This document shows, in pieces, positions 1 through 11,060 of a stretch of 64,000 nt of DNA; the stretch's first letter is position 1, and each line of letters starts with the position of its first letter. A program made the translations under genes and the position numbers. A model generated the notes under the pieces. That model searched no databases and was not told where the DNA came from. It was given only the letters and a program-made list of their open reading frames with translations. The DNA comes from Zea mays (Eukaryota; Streptophyta; Magnoliopsida; Poales; Poaceae): positions 129,486,990 through 129,550,989 of the forward strand of contig NC_050101.1 of the NCBI RefSeq assembly GCF_902167145.1, in the 5' to 3' direction.

Positions 1-1944
1 AAGTTCTTGGCTTCCTTTCGAAATCCAGGTCCATCCTTCATTGAGGGGTGTCTACCAACGGTGTAGGCATCCCTAGCAAATTTTAACTTATCAAAATCAA
101 CCTTGCAAGTCTTAAGTTGAGCATTAAGACTTGCCACCTCATCATTTAATTTAGTAATGGACGCAAGATGTTCATCACAAGCATCAATATCAAAATCCTT
201 GCATTTATTGCAAATTACAACATGTTCTACACATGAACTAGATTTATTAGCTACCTCTAGCTTAGCATTTAAATCAGCATTCAAAGTCTTTAAACTAGAA
301 ATAGATTAATGGTAGGCAGATAACTCAGAAGATAGCATTTCATTTCTCTTAATTTCTAGAGCAAGAGATTTTTGAACACTAATAAACTTATCATGTTCTT
401 CATACAAAATATCCTCTTGCTTTTCTAAAAGTCTATATTTTTCATTTAAAGCATCAATTAGTTCATTAATCTTTTCTACCTTAGCTCTATCTAAACCTTT
501 GAATAAGCTAGAGTAGTCTACTTCATCATCACTAGAATCATCATCACTAGAAGTAGTATACTTAGAGGTATCTCGAACGCTTACCTTCTTCTCCTTGGCC
601 ATGAGGCAAGTGTGGCGTTCGTTGGGGAAGAGCGAAGACTTGTTGAAGGCCGAGGCTGCCAGTCCTTCATCGTCGGAGTCGGATGAAGAGCAGTCTGAAT
701 CCCATTCTTTGCCAAGGTGCGCCGCCCTTTGCCTTCTTGTAAACCTTCTTCTTCTCCCTCTTCCCATGCTTTTCTTGTTCCTGGTCGTCATCATTATCGG
801 GGCATTGTGCTATGAAATGACCAGACTTACCGCATTTGAAACAGGAGCGCTTTCCCCTTGCTTTGTTCTTGTTGGGGTACTCCTTGCGTCCTTTCAATGC
901 GGTCTAGAAGCACTTGATGATAAGCGCCATCTCATCTTCGTTGAGGCCCGTGGCCTCCACTTGTGCCACCTTTCTTGGTAGCGTCTCCTTACTCCTTGTT
1001 GCTTTGAGAGCAACCGGCTGCAGCTCGTAGATGGGTAGTGGACCGTTCAAGGCGTCATTCACATATCGAGCCTTCTTCACCATCATGCGCCCGCTCACAA
1101 ATTTCCCAAGAATATCCTCGGGCGTCATCTTGGTGTACCTGGGATTCTCACGAATAAGCTTGACAAGATGGGGGTCAATTACCGTAAATGACCTTAGCAT
1201 TAGTCCGACGACGTCGTGGTCCGTCCATCTTGTGCTTCCATAGCTTCTAATCTTGTTGACCAGGGTCTTGAGCCTGTTGTATGTTTGTGTTGGCTCCTCT
1301 CCCCTGATCATCGCGAACCTTCCTAGCTCGCCTTCCACCAACTCCATTTTGGTGATCATGGTGGCGTCGTTTCCCTCATGTGATATCTTGAGGGTGTCCC
1401 ATATTTGCTTGGCGTTGTCCAAGCCGCTCACCTTGTTGTATTCATCCCTACACAAGGATGCTAGCAAAACAGTAGTAGCTTGTGCATTCTTATGAATTTG
1501 CTCATTTATGAAAACGGGATTGTCAGTACTATCAAAATGCATTCCGTTTTCAACAATCTCCCAAATACTAGGATGGAGAGAAAATAAGTGACTACACATT
1601 TTGTGACTCCAAAAAGAATAGTCTTCTCCATCAAAGTGTGGAGGTTTCCCAAGTGGAATTGATAGCAAATGAGCATTAGAATTAAATGGAATACGAGAAT
1701 AATCAAATGAATAGTTTTGATTCACCGGTTTCTTCTTTGACGAGGAATCATCGTCGTCGTCGTGTGGTGAAGAAGACGAGGCATCACTGTCGTAGTAGAT
1801 GATCTTCTTGATGTGCCTCTTCTTCTTCCCTTCCTTCTTCTTGTGACTCGAGCCAGAGTCAGTGGGCTTGTCGTTTCTTGGCTCGTTGAAGAGGGACTCC
1901 TTCTCCTTATCATTGACCACCATCCCCTTTCCTTTAGGATCCAT
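1..1944 (-). pseudogene. Copia gag polyprotein (broken)
   Basis: Retrotransposon capsid/nucleocapsid. The first ORF (start 1944, MDPKGKGMVVNDKEK...) contains the copia gag core of the DUF4219/UBN2 type (for example HFDGEDYSFWSHKM and ...YNKVSGLDNAKQIWDTLK). It stops at a TAG at 904-906. The same frame then carries a CCHC zinc knuckle (CFKCGKSGHFIAQC, C-x2-C-x4-H-x4-C). A frameshift near 720-740 moves the reading to the 306-794 ORF, an acidic serine-rich stretch followed by a coiled-coil-like segment. A TAA near 306 interrupts again and related coding continues to base 1. At least two stops and one frameshift make it non-functional. The N-terminus, knuckle and tail are in the usual order. Confidence 0.85.
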
Positions 1945-1979
1945 CTCTTCGGGCAGTTAGTCCCTTAAGTGAAGAGAAC

Positions 1980-1992
1980 GACTCTGATACCA
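1980..1992 (-). other. Primer binding site, tRNA-iMet type
   Basis: On the minus strand the sequence reads TGGTATCAGAGTC, two bases inside the LTR end. This matches the usual copia primer site complementary to initiator methionine tRNA. Confidence 0.85.
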
Positions 1993-1994
1993 AT

Positions 1995-3229
1995 TGAGAG
2001 CACCTAGAGGAGGGGGGTGAATAGGTGATCTTGTAAAAATTAACACTAATAGCCACAAAACTTAGTTATGAAAGTTAGAACGACTAAGTAGCTTGAAGCG
2101 AGTTCTTGTGAACACAGACAATCAAAGAGAGAATAATCACAAGAGACACACGATTTTATCCCGTGGTTCGGCCAAGTAACACTTGCCTACTTCCACGTTG
2201 TGGCGTCCCAATGGATGAGGGTTGCACTCAACCCCTTTCAAGTGATCCAATGATCAACTTGAATATCACGACTTTTCTTCCTTATATCTTTTCCCGTTTG
2301 CGAGGAATCTCCACAAGTTGGAGCCTCTCGCCCTTACAAGATTGATCACAAAGAATGCACAAGAGTAAGGTTGGGAAGAGCAACACACACAAGACTCAAA
2401 AACGCAGCACACCAACGCACACAAGTGAAGACTTGAGCTCAAATGACACATAGGGAGTTCTCGACTCGAATAGAGCTCAAATCTCTAACACAACAAAGCG
2501 AATGCACGGGAGCAGAGTCTGGATGCCTTAGAATTATTAGTGAAAGCTTGGATGACTCCTCCATGCGCCTAGGGGTCCCTTTTATAGCCCCAAGGCAGCT
2601 AGGAGCCGTTGGAGATCAATCAAGGAAGGCCAAACTTGCCTTCAATCGAGTGGCGCACCGGACAGTCCGGTGCGCCACCAGACAGTCACTGTAGACGGTC
2701 CGGTGCCGATCTCCTTCATTTTCTAGCACAGACGACCGTTGCACCCCCGGGGCAGTTGGCGCATCGAACAGTCTGGTGCCCCCTGCCGACCGTTGGCGCA
2801 CGCCACGCGTCGCCCGCGGATTGCGCGACCGACCGTTGCGCTGGCAATCGTTGGCTCACCGGACAGTCCGGTGAATTATAGCCGTATGCCACCAATGTTT
2901 CCCGAGAGCGGCATGTTCACTGGAGGTTGGCCTGGCGCACCGGACACTGTCCAGTGCACCACTGGACAGTCTGGTGTGCCAAGCCGAGCTGGACTTCGGC
3001 TACACCAAGCCAAGTCTTTTGCATTTCTTTTCTTCTCTTCTTTTCTCTGTTTCTAGCACTTAGACAATATATATTAGTACTCAAAACAATGTACTAAGTC
3101 TAGAAACATACCTCATGCCTTGATTTGCACTTTTTCAATCTTTGGCACATTTAGAACTTAGAGAATGTGTGTTGGGCACTTAATCACCAATATAATATAG
3201 AAATGGCCCAACGACACATTTCCCTTTCA
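1995..3229 (-). repeat. 5' LTR of the minus-strand copia element
   Basis: 1235 bp, starting TGAAAGGGAAAT on the minus strand and ending CTCTCA. It contains a cluster of hairpin-like CACCGGACAGTCCGGTG motifs (around 2654, 2852 and 2936) and a TATA box. It is related to, but clearly diverged from, the plus-strand LTR at 5245-6426, so the two belong to different (sub)families. Confidence 0.85.
2580..2586 (-). promoter_or_regulatory. LTR TATA box
   Basis: TATAAAA on the minus strand in a GC-richer context within the LTR; the likely core promoter of the element's genomic RNA. Confidence 0.6.
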
Positions 3230-4423
3230 CTTCCTCAATGGACCAATCAAGGAGGAGGTCTATGTTGAGCAACCTCCCGGCTTTGAAGATAGTGAGTACC
3301 ATAACCATGTGTATAAACTCTCTAAGGCGCTTTATGGGCTCAAGCAAGCCCCAAGAGCATGGTATGAATGCCTAAGAGATTTTCTTATCGCTAATGGCTT
3401 CGAAGTCAGAAAAACTGATCCTACACTCTTTACTAAAACCATAGCAAATGATTTGTTTGTATGCCAAATTTATGTTGATGATATCATATTTGGGTCTACT
3501 AACAAATCTACATGTGAAGAGTTTAGTATGATCATGATTCAAAAATTCGAGATGTCAATGATGGGGGAGTTGAAGTATTTTCTAGGATTTCAAGTCAAGC
3601 AACTCCAAGAGGGCACCTTCATCAGCCAAACTAAGTACATTCAATACATACTCACCAAGTTTGGAATGAAGGATGCCAAGCTCATCAAGACACCCATGGG
3701 AACCAATGGGCATCTCGACCTCGACACGGGAGGTAAATCCGTAGATCAAAAGGTATACCGGTCGATGATAGGATCTCTACTCTATTTACGTGCGTCTCGA
3801 CCGGATATTATGCTTTCCGTATGCATGTGTGCAAGATTCCAAGCCGATCCTAAGGAAGTTCACCTTAGGGCCGTGAAACGAATCTTGAGATATTTAGTTC
3901 ATACACCTAAGTTTGGTCTTTGATACCCCAAGGGATCCACTTTTGATTTAATAGGTTATTCAGATGCTGATTGGCAGGGTGTAAAATTGATAGAAAGAGC
4001 ACATCAGGGACTTGTCAGTTCTTGGGAAGATCCCTGGTGTCTTGGGCTTCAAAGAAACAAAACTCAGTAGCTCTTTCCACCGCCGAAGCCGAGTATATTG
4101 CCGCAGGCCATTGTTGCGCACAATTTCTTTGGATGAGGCAAACCCTTAGGGACTATGGTTACAAATTAACCAAAGTTTCTCTCCTATGTGATAATGAGAG
4201 TGCAATCCGCTTGGCGGATAATCCCATTGAGCACAGCCGCACTAAGAACATAGTCATTCGGTATCACTTTTTAAGGGATCACCAACAAAGGGGGGATATC
4301 GAGATTACGTATGTCAGCACCAAAGAACAATTAGCCGATATCTTTACCAAACCACTAGATGAGAAAACTTTTACCAAACTTAGGCATGAGCTAAACATTC
4401 TTGATTCTAGGAATTTTGATTGA
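3230..4423 (+). pseudogene. Copia pol fragment: reverse transcriptase and RNase H
   Basis: Coding sequence is recognisable from the first bases ([19 protein letters not shown]), through the RT signature YVDDIIFGS, to RNase H with DRKSTSGTCQFLG, STAEAEYIAAGHC and CDNESAIRLADN, ending NILDSRNFD at 4423. It lacks the N-terminal half of pol because another copia element split the gene. Two defects are visible: a TGA at 3921-3923 where the family has tryptophan (FGLWYPKGS), and a one-base deletion near 3970 in the YSDAD motif. The protein acts in reverse transcription inside the virus-like particle; this copy cannot make it. Confidence 0.9.
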
Positions 4424-5244
4424 CATTTTACACACATAGCTCATTTATGTACCTTTGATCATATCTCTTTCATGTGCTATGACTAATGTGTTTTTCAAGT
4501 GTTTTTCATGCTAAGTCATAGATTGAAAGGGAAATAGAGTCCTCGGCAAAGACAAGGTTTCCACTCCACTCCATCGTATTGTTTATCCTTCACCGTCACT
4601 CCACATCGCTCTCCAACCTTGGTATAATATTCACTCATATATTTTTTGCCAAAGGGGGAGAATTTGAAAAGGGCTCATATTTCACTCACAAGTATCTGTT
4701 TTTGGCGATTCATGCCAAAGGGGGAGAAAGTATTAGCCCAAAGCAAAAGGACCGCACCACCACCAATTTAAAAAATGTAGTCTTTTAATTTATATTAAAG
4801 AAGTTTTTCAATTGGTATCTTATTTTTGATATAATTTCAAATTGGTATGACCTCATTCAAAATTAATATCTAAAACCCTCTTGAACAATAAGAGGAGAAT
4901 TTCATCTAGGGGGAGTTTTTGTTTAGTCAAAGGAAAAGCATTTGAAACAGGGGGAGAAAATTTCAAATCTTGAAAATGCTTCTCGAAATCTTATTCATTT
5001 ACCTTTGACTATTTGCAAGAAGACTTTGAAAAGAATTTCCAAAAGAGTTTGCAAAAACAAAACAAGTGGTGCAAGCGTGGTCCAAACTGTTAAAAGAAAT
5101 AAAGCAATCCATGCATATCTTATGAAATGTAAATTGGTTTAATTCCAAGTAACCTTTGCACTTACCTTATGCAAACTAGTTCAATTCTGCACCTATATAT
5201 TTGCTTTGGTTTGTCTTGGCATCAATCACCAAAAAGGTGGAGAT
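4424..5244 (+). other. Spacer between copia pol and 3' LTR, with polypurine tract
   Basis: AT-rich and without convincing coding. It holds four polypurine-tract-like copies of an AAAGGGGGAGAA motif (near 4651, 4717, 4909 and 4949) before the functional-looking purine tract AAAAAGGTGGAGA at 5231-5243. At 4524 the sequence TGAAAGGGAAATAGAG resembles the LTR start. A long 3' spacer rich in such motifs is common in SIRE-type elements. Confidence 0.65.
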
Positions 5245-6426
5245 TGAAAGGGAAATAAGGTCACACCTTTTCCTAAATGATTTTGGTGGTTGAATTGCCC
5301 AACACAAATAATTGAACTAACTAGTTTGCTCTAGATTATAAGTTCTACATGTGCCAAAGGTTCAACACAAACCAATAAAAAGTCCAAGAAAGGGTTCAAA
5401 TAGAAAGGAGCAAAACCAATCGAAGGTTGCCCTGGTCTGGCGCACCGGACAGTGTCCGGTGCACCACCGAACAGTGTCCAGTGCACCAGGGAGATCCACT
5501 CTGAACTGCTCAGCTTCAGGAATTTGCGGAGCCATTCCGCTATAATTCACCAGACTGTCCGGTGTAGCACCAGACTGTCCGGTGTGCCATGTGGAGCAAC
5601 GGCTAACAGCGCCAACGGTCGTCTGCAAAAGTGAACAGTGCGCGGACAGAGCGCGCAGAGTCAGAGCAGCGCCAGAAGCGCACCAGCCAGTGAACAGTGT
5701 CTGTCTGGTGCACCACCGGACTATCCGGTAGCCCCACTTGTCAGAGCTCCAACGGTCGAACCCTAACAGTTGGGTGACATGGTTGGCGCACCGGACTGTC
5801 CGGTGCGCCCTTCGACAACAGCCTTCCCCAACGACCACTTTGGTGGTTGGGGCTATAAATACCCCCCAACCACCACACTTCAAGGCATCCAAGTTTTCAG
5901 CCAACACATTCAATACAAGAGCTAGTGCATTCAATACAAGACACAAATAGATTGAATCAAAATCTCTCCAAGTCCCAATTCCACTCAAAGCAATTAGTGA
6001 CTAGAAGAGAGAGTTTTGCCATGTTCTTTTGAGCTCTTGCGCTTGGATCGGTTTTCTTCTTCCCATTTATTGTTCCCAAGAAATTTGTAATCAAAGCAAG
6101 AGACACCAATTGTGTGGTGGTCCTTGTGGGGACTAAGTGTCCCAATTGATTGAGGAGAAAAGCTCACTCGGTCTAAGTGACCGTTTGAGAGAGGGAAAGG
6201 GTTGAAAGAGACCCGGTCTTTGTGACCAGCTCAACGGGGAGTAGGTTCGCAAGAACCGAACCTCGGTAAAACAAATAACCATGTCACACTCTTCATTTGC
6301 TTGTGATTTGTTTTCTCCCTCTCTTTCAGACTCGACTTTATTTCTAACGCTAACCCCGGCTTGTAGTTGTGCTTTAAGTTTGTAAATTTCAGATTTGCCT
6401 ATTCACCCCCCTCTAGGCGACTTTCA
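5245..6426 (+). repeat. 3' LTR of the plus-strand copia element
   Basis: 1182 bp, with perfect 6 bp inverted ends TGAAAG...CTTTCA. It contains repeated palindromic GCACCGGACAGTGTCCGGTGC-like motifs between 5440 and 5810, a TATA box, and the ending ATTCACCCCCCTCTAGGCGACTTTCA typical of this LTR class (given here in parts: ATTCACCCCCC, CTCTAGGCGAC). Confidence 0.85.
5854..5861 (+). promoter_or_regulatory. LTR TATA box
   Basis: TATAAATA after a G-rich stretch and before a C-rich stretch; the probable U3/R core promoter. Confidence 0.6.
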
Positions 6427-6743
6427 AGGAACATCTGTGGCGTGAGGACGTGGACTTCATCGACGAGCGCAGATGGCGAGCGGTGATTCGAAATGCACGG
6501 TACAACCAAGCGCTTAGGCGCTTCCACCAACGGTTCGTGCATAGTAGGGAGCTTAGGGTCGGGGACCTAGTCCTAAGGCAAGTACTGAACCGAGAAGGGC
6601 TCCACAAACTCTCCCCCAGTTGGGAAGGACCCTTCATGGTGACGGAAGTATGCCGACCTGGGTGTGTCCGCTTTGCCACAACTGAAGGAGTGCCTCTTCC
6701 CAACCCCTGGAACATAGAGCATCTTCGTAAGTTCTTCCCATAG
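6427..6743 (+). pseudogene. Gypsy integrase, C-terminal fragment
   Basis: Encodes about 105 residues ending ...WNIEHLRKFFP, with LRVGDLVLRQVL and LSPSWEGPFMVTEV, the conserved C-terminal DNA-binding tail of plant gypsy integrases. The catalytic core is missing because the copia LTR ends exactly where this reading begins. The stop at 6741-6743 is the natural end of pol. Confidence 0.85.
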
Positions 6744-7040
6744 AAGCGAAACTAGGGGGTTGAGTTTTCTTCCTTCGTAACTAGGTTGTGCATATGTGTA
6801 CGTCAATCCGGTGAGGTCCGCGCTCGTAAGCCCGGCCTGTTGGCCTGCACCCACGTATATCAAGTTATAAGGAAAGAATTTACCCCCCAGAGGAGCTTTT
6901 GTGATAGTTTTATTCTGCTTCAGTTCACAACCGTTACTTTTTATCTAACCCACCCATACAGTTTCCCACCATTGCTGGTATGATGACATCCGAATTGAGT
7001 AGCCAGGTTTGCAGTTTAGGACCCCTCTATAAAGGCAGGG
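6744..7040. other. Post-pol spacer of the Tat-like element
   Basis: No convincing coding sequence is visible between the pol stop and the start of the tandem repeats. Confidence 0.5.
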
Positions 7041-7400
7041 GGTCCAGCAGCCTGGGAGCCAGTTCTAGAGAATGGGTGCTCGCTCCTTGGGGTGGTCCGG
7101 AGTTGTGTAGCCGCTTAGCTTGGTTCCGTACCCTAAGCCTGCATGCTCACTGCTCTGGGACGGACACCCTAGTATTTGGAACTATAGTCCTGTGGGTCCG
7201 GCAACCTAGGGTCTGGTTCTAGAGAATGGACACACGTCTCATGGGGTGGTCCAGAGTTGTGTAGCCGCTTAGCATGGTCCCGTACCCTAAGCCCGCATGC
7301 TCCACCACTCCGCGACGGGTGTCCTAGTATTTGGAACTATGATTCAAGGGGTCCGGGCATATGACTTGGCTTCCCAGACTAAAATCTGCAGGTCCTGTTG
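7041..7400. repeat. Tandem repeat, about 154 bp unit
   Basis: Two full and one partial copies. Anchors GGTCCAGCAGCCT (7041), GGTCCGGCAACCT (7195) and GGGTCCGGGCATA (about 7348) are 154 bp apart, and GTGTAGCCGCTTAGC recurs with the same spacing. It lies between the sense pol stop and the 3' end of the antisense ORF. Confidence 0.8.
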
Positions 7401-7748
7401 CATGAATCAAAGGATGGCAGATACCAGACGATGGGTCCTATGGGTGTGCTACTAACACTTCCTAGCCGAAGCTGTGTACAGGTCCAGGTCCCAGTCCAGA
7501 CTGCATCCTGGGGCCGGGTCAGCAACTAATTTTCCCTTAGGAATACTGGTATCCATCCTCGACACATCGAGCCTACATCCCAGGGGGGCCAAGTACCAGG
7601 GAGAAGTTGGTAACGCTACACACAGCAAGGACAAATAGCATACATATAAGTGTTGTTTAATTAATAGTACTCAAGAGTATTGTACAAAACCAAAAGTTAT
7701 TACATCCGCCTTCAAGCAGAGCCTTAGCCTCATTTCTGCAGGTATGAA

Positions 7749-10621
7749 TTACTCGACATCGGTAGGGTTGCGCTGGAAGCGCGCGGCCACCGTCTCCGCG
7801 GCGTCTTGGACGCTCTCCCGGGCGGCGTCTTCTGTGGCGGCCACTGGACCGTCGAGCACCACCGCCAAGGACATGGCCGGGTCGTGGCTCCTGAAGCATG
7901 TCAGCACGTAATCCACCACCGCCCGGTAGAGCCTGCCGCCCTCAGCCTCCAGGCGGGCACCGAGGATCTGGTCTAGACGGCGGAGTCTAGCATCGGGAGG
8001 GCGTCGGAGATCGATGCTGGCGGCCTCGACACTGGGATGGGACTTATCCCTAGTGGCACCAGCGCCGTGCTCGCCTCGCCGGCCCACTCAGCTATCCGCT
8101 AGACCCCATCGCAGTGTTCTGCATAGAGATCTTCCAGGGCCTTCTTGGCGGCCTCCGCCCCCTGGGGACCCGGCGACGCCTGCGCCGCTTTGAACTGGCG
8201 GACCCGATCCTCCAGCTTCCGCTCCTTCTCCTCCGCCTCGAGCTCATGCTCGGCCAGCAACATCTCCCGCTTTTCAAGCATTTCCTCCCTGAAGGCGAGA
8301 TCCTTCTCCCGCCTGGCGAGATCCGTCTCCCGCCTATCCAGGGACGCATCCTTCTCCTTGAGGTTCTCCTCGATGAGGGCAATGTTGCTGGCCTTGTCCT
8401 CCAGCTCTTGCTCCCATTTTTGATCTTCTCTATGGCCTCCACTTGCTGGACCCGCTAGGCCTCCAGGGTCTAGTCCAGGGCCTTCAGCTTGGCCCGGAGC
8501 TCTGTTGTGAGGGCCTCCCTCTCGCTCAGGGCATCCTCCCTCTTGGCCAGCCTCTTCTCCCGACGCGACGCCTCCAACTCCTTGGCGAACACCTTCTGGA
8601 GGTCTCTTTTGTAATCTTTGCGGTCCCGCGTGAGTTCGGACCGCACAGAGGCGAACTGGTGGGATGCCGCCTTGGTGCGCTCCTCCAGCTGGGTGCGCCA
8701 GTCGCTGAGGCGCTGGTGCTCGGCCTCAAGCGCCTCCCACTCCTGCAAGATCGCCGCTTCAGTCTCATGAAGAGCCTGATGGGCACGAGACAACACCCGA
8801 GGGAGGGGAACTGGCGCTGCTTCTGGCTCAGCGCCAGACCGGAGCCGCCGCCCAAAAACCACCTCCGACTCCTCCAGAGTGGGCGGCAGGATGGAGCTGG
8901 ACGCGCCCCCGCGTCACCGTCGATGGAGGGGGTGGGCGCAGTTGGGACCTCCTCCGCCGCTGCCGACGGTGTACTCGACGGCATCACTGTCGTTGAGGCT
9001 GCGGTAGCCGTCGGCGCAGTTGCAGCAACCGAGGGCGGATCGCCGGCACCACTCCCAGCAGACGCCTGCTGCTGAGAGCCAGACCCGCCGGACATGGTAT
9101 CTGGCGGAGGAGGTGCAACCTTGGGAGCAGAGGGGGAGGAAGCCCTGACAAGCAAAGGATGTGTTAAGACCCGTCAGCATGATAAATAGACTAATGGGAA
9201 AAAGGGTTACACTCAGGGCCCTGGACTTTCCAGGGACCCTGGAAGCGGGGCGACCGCTGCTGTTGCTGTTGCTACTGTTGCTGCTACCGTTGTTGCTGCT
9301 GGTGCTGGTGCCCCTGGGGGAGATCACCCCCAGGTGGTGGTGGTGGCGGCAGGACCGATGGTGGTGGTGGTTGTGGTGGCGGGGGACCTGATGGTGGTGG
9401 TGGCGGAGGACTAACGCGCCTTTGTGCGCCCTGGGCCTGGGAGCCGGCCTCCTCGGACCCACCAGCAGTCCTCTGACGCTTCTAGGGGGTCTGAAACAAA
9501 TGACCCGTCGGTGCGGCGCAGCCGGCGTCGCCTCTCTTCCTCCGACCCCCCGGTGCCACCTGGGGCGGAGGAACTGCTTGCAGCCCCTTTTCCCTTGTCC
9601 AAGGGGCGGGGGCGCTGGGAGCCACACCGGTAGGCTGGGGGCCTCCAGCTGGCGCATCGGAGATTCGGATCTCGCGGTGGGGGTCTTGGCTGCCGGTTTG
9701 GCGATCCGCCACACCGCTCTCGTCGAGGGTCGGCAACGTGGCCAAGATCGCCGTCCTCAACCCTGGGTCGTCGCAGAGCGCAGGGATGCCCTAGGGGAGG
9801 ATTAGGGACTCAGGGACGAAGGACTCACCAGTTATCCCCTTCACCAGGAGTTCCAGCTCCTCCCAGGATAGGTCGGTACCCGACCCGTGCTGGATCCGAC
9901 CGATGTCGTTCGGGCCGGTGAACCAGCAAAACAGGCGCGCCCTCCTCTGCAGCGGCGCGATCCGGCGCTTCAGTAAGTTGCCGACCACGTGCATCGACGT
10001 CAGACCACCGGTTGCTAAGGTCTTGATCCTGTCCAGTACGGGCAGGAACTCCGGCGCTAGGGACGGCTTGGTCCTCCAGTGCTTGCAATCGAGGGCTGGC
10101 CCGTTGCTCGGCAGCACGAGGCGGTCGTTGGCCTCGGTGCTAGCGATCACCCAGTTGTCGCGCCAGTTTTCCCACCTTGCGCCACCGAAGGTGGAGATGT
10201 AGGCTACGGTCGAATCCGGCCTCGTTTGGAAGTAGTAGGCACCAAGATGGTCCCTAGCCTTCCTAGACTTGACCAACACGAAGAAATGGCGGAAGAGGGA
10301 AGTGCAGGAGGCCACCCCTACGAACATCTCGCAGAGGTGGACGAAGATGGCCGCATGGAGGATGGAGTGGGGCGTAAAGTGCTGAAGCTGGAGCCCGAAC
10401 TCCTCCAACAGCAGTAGGAAGAAAGGCGAGATCGGCAGCGCCAACCTGCAGGAGAGGTAGGAGACGAACAACACGAACTCCCCAACGACGAGGTCGCCGA
10501 GGGGAGCGGCACCAGCGCGGATCCTTCCGGCGAGCACCGGCGCGCTCCATCCGAGCAGGTTGCGCACCAGGTTGAGCGCCCCCTCAGACTGGAAACGCTC
10601 GGGATGACCTAGCAAAGCCAT
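7749..10621 (-). pseudogene. Antisense ORF of the Tat-like element (Transposase_28-like)
   Basis: Runs opposite to pol. The first segment (start 10621, MALLGHPERFQSEG..., to 9791) has a block of alternating hydrophobic and aromatic residues (PISPFFLLLLEEFGLQLQHF, then ...FVHLCEMFVGV and GAYYFQ). That pattern matches the 'putative gypsy type transposon' domain, PF04195-like. Downstream come a Pro/Ser/His-rich low-complexity part (9700-8900), a long Glu/Lys/Arg coiled-coil region (8862-8470, ...LQKVFAKELEASRREKRLAK), a second charged coil (about 8281-8100), and a tail to 7749. The pieces lie in different frames, so introns, frameshifts or both are present. Function is unknown. The upstream start at 10756 is possible, but 10621 starts the conserved part. 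Confidence 0.6.
9255..9410. repeat. Trinucleotide low-complexity tract
   Basis: Runs of TGCTGT/TGCTGC followed by GGTGGTGGT/GGCGGC repeats inside the antisense ORF. In that ORF's frames they would encode poly-Ser/Asn/Gln and poly-His/Pro linkers. Confidence 0.7.
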
Positions 10622-10840
10622 GGCAACTACGACGACGCAAAGCAGAAGAGCGTGAAGGCAAAGGGGCGCAGAGGAGCACGAAGGCGAAATGGCACGGTCG
10701 ATTGGAAGAAAATGCGAAAGAGTAGCTGCTGCATGCGGAGGAGAATCCTTTTTCAAGGAAACCAGAGTCCTTGTTAGGGAAACCCTTCCGAGCGCTCCTC
10801 AATCGCCGCAGAAAATCTCGCCCGACGCGCACTAAGGCAA

Positions 10841-11060
10841 CCCAGTCTATGACACGGGGGCCTGGGTCCACAAGTCATATGGATTGTGCGCCGAACTTCG
10901 GGTGCGGAAAAAGCGAACCGCCGCCTGCGGTAGCGCGCCTCTTCATCTCTGCCGTAAGAAACAACAGCCCAGTCTATGACATGGGGGCCCAGGCCCACGA
11001 GTCATACTCCTTAGGTGCCGGATCCCGGGTGTGGAAAGAGCGAACCGCCACTCGTGCCGG
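10841..11060. repeat. Direct repeat, about 128 bp unit, upstream of the antisense ORF
   Basis: CCCAGTCTATGACAYGGGGGC occurs at 10841 and 10968, and GGTGYGGAAARAGCGAACCGC at 10901 and 11029. The repeat lies just upstream of the minus-strand ORF start, a position suited to a promoter region. Confidence 0.7.

Larger units (their letters stand above)
1..3229 (-). mobile_element. Ty1/copia retrotransposon (SIRE-like), 5' part, minus strand
   Basis: Reading the minus strand, a 1.2 kb LTR is followed by an initiator-Met-type primer binding site and a long gag; pol lies beyond the window start. The LTR abuts the reverse transcriptase of a plus-strand copia element, so this copy inserted into that one. 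The 5 bp after the LTR (cttcc) should be the target duplication, but its partner is outside the window. The long gag with a C-terminal coiled-coil region suits the SIRE/Maximus lineage (Opie, Ji and relatives); the exact family is not certain. Confidence 0.85.
3230..6426 (+). mobile_element. Ty1/copia retrotransposon (SIRE-like), 3' part, plus strand
   Basis: Contains the reverse transcriptase and RNase H end of pol, an 820 bp spacer, a polypurine tract and a 3' LTR. The 5' part is separated by the minus-strand copia insertion and lies outside the window. The 3' LTR is followed at once by integrase sequence of a gypsy element, so this copy inserted there; expected target duplication aggaa (6427-6431). 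Confidence 0.85.

Noticed and set aside
4527..4545. A second LTR start at 4524
   Set aside because: Only the first dozen bases match; no LTR follows until 5245.
8145..10417. Long plus-strand ORFs opposite the Tat-like antisense gene
   Set aside because: They are shadows of the minus-strand coding, with no domain of their own.
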